From: Onchocerca lupi
Lineage: Eukaryota > Nematoda > Chromadorea > Rhabditida > Onchocercidae
Direction of reading: 5' to 3'
Assembly: GCA_028564675.1 (NCBI GenBank)
Contig: JAOVVO010000017.1
Location: forward strand, 124,001-188,000
DNA length: 64,000 nt
This document shows, one piece after another, positions 14,401 to 26,400 of this stretch. Each line of letters begins with the position of its first letter. The stretch's first letter is position 1. The position numbers and the translations under genes were made by a program. Under the pieces are notes generated by a model. That model had not been told where the DNA came from, did not search any database, and saw nothing but the letters and a program-made list of their open reading frames with translations.

Positions 14401-17400
14401 TAAATCGATCAATAACAAGAAGAATTAAGTTCTAAATATCGATTAACACAACGTGGAATTTTTTATATTTGTTGAAGAATTAATTAACGCTAATTGTCAA
14501 TTTTAATCAATTACAGTAATTATAAAATAATTTATATATATATATATATATATAAAGGTTAATGTTTTACAATTGTTAATGTTTATTATATTTTTGACAA
14601 AATTTATAATTAATTAATTCGTTAATTAATTCTTTAACACATATAAAAAATTCCACATTTTGTTTTATCGATATTTAGAACTTAATTCTTCCTGTTATTG
14701 ATCGATTTAGAGAGAATTCGTTCATATTTTTCAAAAATTGTTTTAGTGCATATCGATTTTTATTTTCGTAAATATTTCAATATAAAAATGTTAATATTTA
14801 ATTAATCGCAACTTATCATATAGACATAAGAAAGAACAAAAAATATAACAAAAAATTATGAAAAACTTTTTTCTTTATGCTTTTTATTTTGGCCTTTAAA
14901 ACAAATATAAATAATTGGCTTATAAATTTATTTTAATAAAACATCTTTTATTATATTTTTATAGAATTTTTTTCTAATATATTATTGAATGATAAAAATT
15001 ATTTGCATAAAATTGGAATATTTTAATGCACGAAAGAATTGATTTTACAAATAATAAGAATTCCTTTTTTCTTTATTTTTTTTTTTTTTTGATTAAATTA
15101 AATGATTTATGATTTCAAATTTCAGATAACTTCATATACATCCAGTCAAGAAACTATCTGGCTTGGTGCATTCGAATATCGTCGACAACAATTACAGGTT
15201 TTAATTTTGTTCTTTTATTTCTAGCAACTTTTTAATTTATGTAAAAATTAATAAATTTAATTTTTCGATTATAAGCAAAAATTGCATCATTTTTTCAACA
15301 ATTTTGCTAGATACGCCTATTACTGTATGTATTCCCTAAAGCCATTTATTTTATAAAAATTTTTTTTTAAAAGTTTTGTTTTCTTAAAATTTATTTTCAT
15401 CCTTTGAAACCAGTTTTTCTTTTTCTTTTCTCAAATTTAGAAGAAAAATCTTTTAAAATGCATTCTTTTAATTTGTGCATAATTGAGAAATTATATTTAT
15501 CCGTTAAAAGCTAATGATTGTTTATTTGTATATATAATATTATTTTAAAATTTCTTCAAAAATATTTATTTTTTTTAATTTCCAATTTCAATTCTTATCA
15601 TAATTTATTCGATTACTGTGAAATTTATTTCATGTTATAATATTTTAATTAATATCTTCATCATATTTTATATTTATTCCACAATTTATCATCATAGAAT
15701 TATTATTCGTCATTTTAAATTTGTAATACATAATTGTTTGTTTACACAATAATTGTTTGTTTGTTTGTTTAAGAAAAAATTAAAAATAAAATTTTTATAA
15801 AATCATAAAGCTATTTCTTTCCTTTTAATTAATTTGAAATATTTAATAAAAAAAAAAAAAAAAAAAATCATAGCTTTGCTGCAATAATCCTTTACATTTT
15901 ATCTTTTTCCTCTTCCATTTTTATTGCAATATATATTCTTTATTCAATTTTATTTCATTTCATTCCAATATCGATTTTTGTTTTTTTTTTTTTATTTCAT
16001 CATTTTCAGCTATTTCAATTTTTTTTCTTCCTTTTAAATTTCCTTCCTGATTATTTCAGAGCAATTATCAATCATCCGGTTCACTTACACCATCAACACC
16101 TCGTACGTGTAATATATCATTAAACGGAGTAAGCTTTTCTTTTCTTTTTTTTTTTTCAAACTTTTTCTTCTTATTTATGATAATTTATGTACGAAGCAAA
16201 GATAAAACAATTCTTTTTTTTTCTTTTTTTTTTTTAAATTAAGTTATCATTTTTTTACTTATTTATAATAGTTTATTTACTTCTTGATAATTTTCCTTTT
16301 TTTTCTTTATTTTATCATTTGAAATCAAGCTATCATGATTATTTTGCTATCATTTTCGTCTTTTTTTTTTCTTTTTTTGGTATAATTGTTTGCATATATC
16401 AATGTTTAGACATTTTTTTTCTTTTTTTTTAATTTCTCAGTTAATTCAATTTTACTTTTTCTGTTTTTTTTTTTTTTTTTTACTAAATTATTTTTAATTT
16501 AAATTCATCATATTATTTTAATTATATTTGATTATATTATTAGAATTAAATTTACAAAATTGAATAATTTCATAGAGTTATCTATCGATGAGTAGTTGGT
16601 CACCTTGTTCAACTCGTTCATTATCACCTTGTGGTTCACCACTTCGTTTACGTGGTTCTTGGGCACATGATATCATCTATTTGCCACCAAGTTTGGAACG
16701 ATCAATTAAAATTCAAAAAGGACCACTTTCACTTGGTATAAACATTTTCAAAAAATTTCAATCAATAACTGGAAATTATCCAAAATTTATTCTTCAAAAC
16801 AAAAAAATAAATAAATAAAATAAATAAAAAAAAAAAAACTTTTAACATTTATTTTGTTTAATTTTTCAGGTATAGTATTAAATTCAGAAATTGATAAAGG
16901 TATTAATGGTTGTCAGGTAAAGAGTATTTGTAGCAAAAAAGCTATAGGACTTGATGGAAGAGTTCAGGTAAACTTTTATATATTTCATTTAAAAAAAAAA
17001 AAAAATGAAAAATTTGTTTAATTTAATTTTGATTAAAATATTTAATACCATAAATATGTTAATGAGAATTCATTTCTAATAAAGATTGCAAATAAATTAT
17101 TAATGATTTACACTATAAAATGCACATATTTACTCCTATTATAATAAGCAAATATACTATTAGCTAAATAAAATCATTAGTAAGAATTGGTATTAATTAT
17201 TGAAAAAGGAAATATATATTTTCATTTTGTTTAAATATTTCAATTTCAACTTTTAGTATTTGCAATAGTACATCAATAGCTGTGTACTTTAAGTGAAAAA
17301 AAAAAAAAATTATGTTTTTAAATTCTTTTTCTCTCCTGAAAATCAATAATAAACATTGATAATATATATTGAAAATAAAAATGCATACATTTTTCATTTT

Positions 17401-20400
17401 CATCAAAATGTTTCTAATTTAAAGGTAAATGATTATATCGTAAAAGTAAATATGGAAAGCTTACGAAATGTTACGAATTCGCAAGCACGAGCTATTTTGA
17501 AACGAACTAATTTAATTGGCACACAGTGCAAGTTTGTTTTTATTTCTTTTTTTTTTTTCTTCTCTAATTGATAAATCTTCAATATTTCTTCAAAATTTTG
17601 AAAAATTTGGAATTTTTTACTCTTAGGATATTTGTATTTTTTTTTTTTTTTATTATTTTAAATTCATTTATTATGTTTCATTCCTGATGATATACAGCTA
17701 TTTAATACTTTATTTTTATATTGTAATCTATGCAGATTTTTTGAATTTTACTTTTCTTTTCTTATTAAAATGCATTTCCTATACTTCTAGAAACTACTTG
17801 AAGCAATAAAAAATAAAAGAAAAAAGAACCGAAACTTTTGATATTTCAAAAATTTTCATTCTTTATTATCTTCTTTCTTAAGCATTTTTAAAAATGGCAT
17901 AATATCAAATTAATTTTCTTAAAAACTTACATATTCTATAAGATTTGAATAAATTAATTTGTTATGATATTAATTATACATTATTTTTAAGAAATAATTT
18001 CTAAGCTGAAATTTAAAAATGAATGATATAAAATCCCAATCATATTTTATAGCAAAAAATGAAATCATAAAAATTGAAATGACACTTAAACTAAACTTTG
18101 TTGTAATAAATTTCAATGAAGAAGAAAAAAAAAAGCCAGAGCAATAATTATGAGAATAATTAGCAAACAATTATTCAATCATTAACTTCATTTGTAAAAT
18201 TCAAAAAAAAAAAAAATTACTTTATCGGAAAAGAAAGAATTGTCATTTTAAGTTTTTTATTAGTCAGCATAGATAATGCTTAAAAAAACTTAAGAGAACC
18301 TTCATTGATTTCCTTCTTTTTCAAACCGAAATTTTGGCTTCTTTTTGTAGTTGGAATTACTGGGCTTTTTTTTTGTAGTTGGAATTACTACGCCTCTTTT
18401 TTTTTTTTTTCATAATTTTATAAATTTATTTTTCAGCATAACCTATATCACTGCTTCGGATGCGAAAATTTGGAAAGAAAAATATCATCATGAAATGGAT
18501 TATCAATTACCCGTAGTTAATAGGCTTTCACCAAGGTAATTTATTTTCTATTTTGCTTGCTTAAATGAAATTTGTTTAGTTCCATTTCAAATACTTTTTT
18601 TTCGCTCGTTCAATTGAATTTTGAAGAAATAGCTAAGAAAGAAAGAAAATATATGAAAAAAAGAAGTAAAAAAAGTATAAATCGTAAGAAACGAAATAAT
18701 ATTATTTATTCAACATAATTTTTAATTTTTTGAATTTTTGCAAAATTGAAATTAATCTTAAAATTAATCCCGTGTATTTTTATTTTTCAGGATTTTTCCG
18801 AAATACTATCATAGTTCATGCTTTGATAAAAAGCAAATGACAGGTGTGGAAGAGCTTCAAGATTTTTGTGATAGTAATTTGTTAGGTTCAAAAGTTTCCA
18901 AATCATCTGTGATCTCATTGTTGACTAAAAAACAATTGAATTGTGCTATAATCGATGGAAAAATAATTGACGAATTTGTACACAATTTTATACAGGTAAT
19001 CGTCATTGAAATTTTTAGATTATTGCTTGATAATTTTAATTATAATTTTAATTCAAAAATTATTCTTTTTGTTCGAAATAATTCTATAAAATTTGAAAAT
19101 CATTATGTCAGGATTGGGATTGAGATTTCTTGAAGCACTTTTTCATAGGTGAGATTTGTTTATTCATATTTAACGATTTCAGTATTATAAGCAATTTCCT
19201 TAAGGAATGTTAAAATAGTGGGAAAATTCTAGGTAAGAGAAATGAAGGAATAATTAATAACCGATATATTTCTCTTCTGCAATCATTATTATTGAAATTA
19301 TACTCGTTTGTATAAAAATTTAAGAAATGGAAATTATAAAAAATTTGGCGACTACATTTTTTTCATTTAGAAATTTGAAACTTCAATTTAATTGTTAAAT
19401 TTTGCAAATGAATGTTTAAGTGATCGTGAAAAGATGGCTTAATTATCTTAAGATGTCAACAACTGAAATTTTATATGCTTTTGTTGTGCAGACTTTTATC
19501 CTAAAAATCTAAAAGTTTTGTATAATCAATTGAATAATTAATGATTTTATTTGATCTTCATTTTCATTCTTTTTTCCTTTTTTTTTTTCTTGCAAATCAC
19601 AAAGTTGGCATAGATGCAAAATTAATGTTAATTTTTTTTAACAATTTTTATACGATTCAATGATAATTAACTGGATTAATTATTCAATCCAGTTTTTGTG
19701 TTGCTGATTTTTAACATTTCTTTTATCGATTTCTTTTACTGATGCCAGCAGAATATATAATTAAAAATGTGATAAACAACTAAGGATAATTAGATTTAAT
19801 AATTTTTATGTCATTAAAACGAAAATTTTTTCCCTTCTTCTCGTTGAATAAATTTTCGCATATAAAATACTCTTAATTAGCTCAAATTTGCTACTTTTAA
19901 TTTAGAATATTTATTTGCAAAAATATCAAGTATTTTAGTCAAATACATGTTTATTACTCAATCTATTTCATATAATTATATTTTTTAATTTATTCCATTA
20001 CCAATCAATTAATTTGCATAATTATTTCATTGCATAATTTTATTCTAATTTAAATCTCCCAAGGAATTAACCAATAATATGCAAAGCAAAATTAAATGAA
20101 TTTACGATTGTTTTTTCTTTTTATCTTTCTTTTTGGTACAAAAATAAATTAGTCGTAATTTCTAATTACTAATTGTAATTGATACAAATTAATCAACTCG
20201 TCAGGTATATTTAGAAAGCAAAAAATAAATAAAAAACGAATCAATATTTTCTTTTTTTTTTTTTCTATAGAATTTTGTTCAGTCATATTAGTTTTGCTTT
20301 ATTTATTTATTTTTTTTTTTTTTTTGAAAATTTAAGAAAAAATTTCATGAAATTTCGATTCTTCACAAATTATTTTTTTTTGTGTCGAGATTATATTCAT

Positions 20401-23400
20401 AATTTATGTGAAGATATTATTGCATTTATAAATAAATATTCATAATCTTTTCTAGAAAATAATTGAAAAAAACAATTTTGAAGTATATATAAGAATAAAA
20501 CGAGATGAAAATAAAAAAAAATATATAAATAAACTTTTCTTTTTGCTTTTTAGCCATTTTTTCAGGCTTGATCAGTTTTAAATTTTATGAGATAAATAGG
20601 AAACTGAAAATAATTAGAAACTTGGCAAAATTGCCAAAAATGATTATATCCAAAATGAAAATCGGAATTAGTAAGATAGTGTCAAGTCGTAAATGAAGAA
20701 AATTTTTTTTCATTAGCTCTGGTGTTTTTGTGCTTCTCTTGGCCGTATGTTTGAATTTAAGCTAAATGAACATTTCTCTCTTTTTTTTTTTTTTTTTGTT
20801 TTACAATTTCTCTTTCTTTTTTATTTAAATTTTTTTTTTTTTTTTGATATAATAGGATTAGGTTCAGTTTGTTAATATTTTTATTCATTTTTCCTGACCT
20901 TTTATTCAGCAATTTTTAAATTAGTAAAGTTTAATTTTTCAAACTTGGCATCAAATTCCAGATTTCTAAATTTGATTTTTCGAAGAAATTTCAATTTTCC
21001 AAAAGAATATTGATTACAGAACATCATGAAATGCTATTTCAGACGCTTTTAAAAGATGTATGGCAAGAATTATTAGCTTCTGAGTTTTTATCGAAAGGAA
21101 CAAAGTTCGATTTATCAGAAAAAGAAAGGCAACCTTCGTTAAGTGCACTAATCGATACGACACCATCTACAAGTGTTGTCTTACAAGAAGTTCGTTTTTT
21201 TTTTGAATTCACCTGGATCAATGAATCTTGAATTGTTTCCAATGTATTGTTTCTCAAATTATCAATCTTCTAGAAATTTTAAATTTTTTATATTTTAGAA
21301 TAAAATTCAGCCTGCTTTATTAACAAGAAAAATAGATTCTTCAAGAAATTTACGCAGGAAAGTAAAGAATATGATGGATAAACTGAAGACAAGTAATTCT
21401 GAAGAGTATGTGCTTGTAATGTTTTTTTAAATTACTTAGAATGAGAAAATAATTTACTAAAATTTACACATTCACTAAATTTCATATTTTTTTTTTTTTT
21501 TTTTGAATTAAAAATGATTTCGGAAGTTTAGTATCATTTCACCATCCAATAGATGCGTTATAATTTTTAATTGAATGAAAAATTCTTCTTATGAAAATTT
21601 TTCAAACTTTATTTTGATGAAGAATTCAAATTCAATCATTTGAACATTATTTATCAAGAACGCAGAAACTGTCGCAAAGTGGAATTCGTATACCCTCAGA
21701 GCAATTAAATCTGGAACAGATAATACCTGAAGCTGAACAAGTTGTCATCCAGGATGAGAAAATGCGAAATAGCATGACTGATACTATCCTAATCAATCAA
21801 TCAATGTCAAAAAGTTTTCCGGATTCATCACCTTCATCGCTTTCATCCGAATTATCTATGGTACTTTGATTAATTTATTCTTCAATTCTGAATTTTTCTA
21901 GTTTGTTTTATATTTTAACTATTCTAAGCAAAAAAAATTGAGGAGTAAAAAATTTTCATATTACAGGCACTCATTTTCATCTTTACTTTAAATTATCATT
22001 AATTCATTTTTTTGAAATATCTCCAAATTTCTATGATCCAATAATCTTCGCAAGTTTTTTACTATTAATGCTCTGGGACATGGATTCATAAATTCTAGAA
22101 AATTATCTCAGCAATGATAAATTGTTATGCAAAAAAAGAAGATACTAAACATTTGTTTAGTTTAGTTAGACAATTTTGCTATTTTGAAAATTTATCAGTT
22201 AGTCAAAAAGCTAATTTAATAAGAAGTTTTTTTTTTTTCTTTTTTTTTTTATAGCCACCCAAGACAAATCGTTTTTGGGATCAAACAAGAACGGTCATAT
22301 TGGATCGTGAACCGAATCAATCGTTTGGTAAGTTAAAAGGAAAAAAAAAGATAAAATTATTTTGAAATTCGAGAAAACTAGAAAGTATATATGTAATATG
22401 TATATTCGTTTGTACTTTCAAAAATACCATAAAACGATAAGACGAAATCAACACTGTTAAATGTTGAATTATTTGATTGAAATTTTTTCAACAAATTAAT
22501 TATAGGTATCAGTATTGTTGGTGGTCGTGTTGAAGTTAGTAATAAAAGTGGACAATCTGGTGCAAAGAGTACTGTATCCGGTATTTTTATCAAATCAGTC
22601 CTGCCAAATTCACCAGCTGGTCTTTCCAACATGATGCATATGGGTGATCGAGTGATCAGTGTAAGAAATTTGATAAAAAAAAAGAAAAATTTAGATGAAT
22701 TTAAAGAAATATACTGCAATGAGTGATCATTTATCGCCTTCAGAAAGGATTTTGTATTGATCGATTCATAAAATCTGACGGATATGGAATGCGAAGTAGA
22801 GAAAAGTGAAATAGGTGAGAAGGCAAAATATGGTTAAAGTTTTAAGTGAAAAAAAAGCAATCTCAGCTCTGTTAATGAATAATCGAAATTAATTTGCAAA
22901 ATGAAATATTTTTCAATCATGATAAAATTTATAATTTTTTAGGTAAACGATCAAGATTTACGTGAAGCTACACATGAGGAAGCAGTTCAGGTTATAAAAA
23001 ATGCCAAGAATCCAGTGAAATTTGTCGTCCAAAGTCTTCATAATTTCTCACAATATGAAGTAAAATTTTCCATCATATTTTTTCATCTTGCTATTTTTAA
23101 CAAGATGAAATTTTGTTTTTCTTTTTTCTTTTTTTATTTTCTTTCTTTCTTCTTTTTAGAAAATCAAAAAAAATTTACCCTTCCTTTTTTGCATTTCTTT
23201 GATTATTTTCAATTAAGGATTTTTGGTTTGTCAATAATTTGATTGATTTTAGAGTGACATTAGTGAGGAAAAAGATGAAAATAGAGAAGAAAATGAAAAA
23301 AATATGAATAAACTGAGGAAAGGGACAGAATGTGATAATTCAAGCTTAACAAACAAAATCAATGCTCCTGAAGTTTCAACTAAGGTATTCTTTTTTTTTT

Positions 23401-26400
23401 TCTAAGCATCTAAAATTTCGTTATTTTGCAAAATATTTTTAATTTTTGCACAAAATATATTTTTATGCATATTTTTATTCTTTTCTTTTTATTCACTTTC
23501 TAAAATTGAATTTTACAAAATTTGCAAGTTCTAGAAAATATCCTTTATTTATTTATTTTTTAATCGATTGCATTTAAAATAAGTTCTAATATTGAAAACT
23601 AAATATTTTTTTTGAGCATATTATTCAGAGTGATATTACATCTACATTGAGTGAAGAATCCGATATCCATCTTCGAGAATTGACAGCAATCGAGACTGAT
23701 ACTCGAAAAGAAAGCTCAGCTTCCGTAATACCAAAAATTGAATTGCAAAAAAAGATCAAGTTCAAATTTGAAGAAACGGAAGCACCTAAAACGGCTGAAA
23801 TAATCAAGAAGTCATTGATTAATGCTAATGTAAGTTGATAAAAAGAATTTCTTTTTATTTTCGGAAAAATTTTGGAAAAATTTCATCAATTTTGATAAAT
23901 CTAAGAATATTTCTTTACCAATAAATTGACCATATAGTATAGCTTAATTGTCGTGTCAGATTTAAAAAAAAATGAAAGTAAAGCAGAGTCAAATTTTAGT
24001 TTATATTTGTTTTTTTATTTTTTCAATCTTTATTTATTTTTTATTTTTTCTGTTTCTTATTTTGTCGGTCATCTTCATATGAAAATGCATTATATGTCGT
24101 GGAACTTGGTATGTTAGGATGTGAAAGTGTTCCCCCACACTAAGTAATTTAAATAGTTTATTACTTTAAGTACAACGCATGAGGTATCTCCAGACGCGGC
24201 ACAGAAGTACGTAACAAATGAATAAAAAATAACGACAATAGAGAAGAAAAAAAGAGGGTAATAGCAATAGTAGCAGGTCGGCGTCCTGGTTGGTTGAAAA
24301 GAATTGAAATCAAACGAATGTGACGATCGTTATCGTTTCTTCCTTTGTTCGTTCTAGCTTCAGTCGGTCTGCTAAGGCCTTTGATATAAAAGGCATTTGC
24401 GCACCAATGTCGAAAAATGCCATAACCCTTTCGGTCGTTTCTGGCAAGCTTGGCTTGGAGACCGTGACTTCATTACATAAAAGCAGGACTTCCTTTTCGT
24501 TCGAGTCAATTTCTTGTGTTATTGGGTTGACTACGATTGCGTTTGATTGTTGCCCCTTTGGTTCACCGCTTTGCAAGCCATATTTGATGCAACAAAGTGC
24601 TGTATTGTGCAGGCCCTTGCAATGGAAACAGAATCGTTTCCTCAAGTTGCAATCTTCAGTGGTATGTCCCGGTTTTAAGCAGTTGAGACATGCCTTGATT
24701 TTTACCAGATACTCCATACGTTGTTTGAAAGTAGGGTAATTCCGGCACTCATTGTCCCAGTGGTCCTCGTTGCAGAATCCACATGGCCTTTTTTCTTTGT
24801 TGAGTTTCTTCGGTTTTGCGGTCGGTTTAGGACCATTTGCCTCAGTTTTCTTCGTAATTGTTAAGGCTGACGTCTCTCCTCTAAATTTGTAAGGAGTTTT
24901 TGGTTTGCGTTCTGTTGAGTCTATTTCTCTGTTGGAGACTTGGCTTCTGGTCACTTCTTCGTTCCGTTGGACCAATTCTGCCAGGAAAAGTCGGAGGGAT
25001 TGTACCGACCATATTCTTTTTCCCTTCTTTGACTGGTATACTTTATCTAGTATCCAAGCCGGTAATTTATTTTCAATGAGGATTTCGATACTGGAGTGCT
25101 CCAAGTTCTCGCCTGTTGCTTCCAGTTGTCGAAGAACTCTTTCAGTCGCTTCGATTGTTGCTTTCCATTCTCTGTCATTCCTTTTAATAGACTGGAGCTC
25201 ATTGTATAGCGACTTTTTGATTTTGGTTGGTTGGCCGAACTTCTCAATCAGTACGTTTCTTATGACGTCGTAATTTTCTGGGGCAATATCATAACCCCTT
25301 ACGGCTAATAAAGCATCTCCTTTCAGACACGACATGAGGTAATTAAGCTTCTGGATGTCGGGAATGTCTTGGAGATGTACCGCTGCGCTAAAACCACTCC
25401 AGAATTCTCTCCAGAGTTTGGGATCGCCACTAAACGTTGTTAGCGGCAGCTGTGGTAGATTCACAGTCGCTCGGACTGCTCGAGATACTTCCCCATGAGA
25501 GACTGGTTCTTTGGCTTTTACTTCGCTCAGTTGCTGGACAGCTAGTTGAAAGTCGTCCATATACATTTCTAAGGTAATTTTTGCTTCCTTTCCCCTATTA
25601 ATTAGTTTTAGAATACCTGTTTCGTCCTCGACCATTTGGGCGTATTTCGCTTCTTCTTCCTTTCGTTGGATTGGAAGTGTTGTCTTCTGTATGAGTTCCA
25701 ACCAAATTTTGTCAAGGGATTCGAGTGCGTTGATATAGAGGTCGAGTCGCTTGATCTTTTCTTTGACGATTCTCCCCTTTACTTCATAATACCGCCTTAG
25801 TTCTTCTCGAGAGAAGTTGGGATCCGGTTTCAGCTCAATGGTATTGATCTCTTCGAGGAGTTTAGCTAAGTTCTCCTTAGTCGGTTGTGCCGCTGAGTTT
25901 AGACTGGAAGACATACCTCACCTCGGGCACCAGATAATGTCGTGGAACTTGGTATGTTAGGATGAAAGTGTTCCCCGACACTGAGTAATTCGATTAGTTT
26001 ATTACGTTGAATATAACGCGTGAGGTATTGTCCAAACGCGGCACACAATAAGTAACGAATGTATAATATAACGAGAAAATAGAAGTAAAAAAAGGGGGGT
26101 GTTAGCAATGGAAGCGGTTCGGCGTCGTCCTGGTTGGTCGGATAACGAGAAGCGAAATGAAATCAAACGAATGAATTTTGGCTCGTTTGGTGCCGCTTAT
26201 ATACCATTTTTGTCCACCCATGGTGCCGTCTGGGTGTCTGGAATCCGAGACGGGGTCCCATCAATCAAGCGGGCACCGTCTTTGATAATTATTTGATCTG
26301 TCGCCGTTGATGAGTTTGGTCCTGGCACTGAGTGGTAAAAATTCCATAGCGGAAGTCATTAATATATTTGCAAAAAAAAGTTCTAAGATATCATCAATCA

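Larger units (their letters stand above)
10553..15125 (+). other. 4.6 kb mpz-1 intron rich in repeats
   Basis: No exon with consistent phase is seen. It holds a 33-base T tract (11392-11424), a degenerate minisatellite (about 11815-12180) and a long inverted repeat (14402-14708) with TA tracts; the remainder is AT-rich without recognisable features. Confidence 0.8.
24095..26330 (-). mobile_element. Internally deleted BEL/Pao-type LTR retrotransposon
   Basis: Two directly repeated LTR segments flank a gag ORF, inserted antisense in the mpz-1 intron 23830-27021. The 5' LTR is on the right (25938 to about 26330), followed leftward by a primer-binding site, gag and the first residues of a protease; then the sequence jumps straight into the second LTR copy (24095-24320). 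Reverse transcriptase, RNase H and integrase are missing, and the left LTR lacks its U3 half, so one deletion removed pol plus part of the 3' LTR. The outer right border is uncertain by about 20 bases and I see no target-site duplication. Confidence 0.85.

Noticed and set aside
21010..21042. Exon start at the acceptor ending 21019 instead of 21042
   Set aside because: The AG at 21018-21019 would need phase 1, but the previous exon ends in phase 0; the acceptor ATTTCAG ending at 21042 fits.
24320..25273. Plus-strand ORFs of 139 and 122 codons
   Set aside because: They are antisense shadows of the gag ORF and have no family features.
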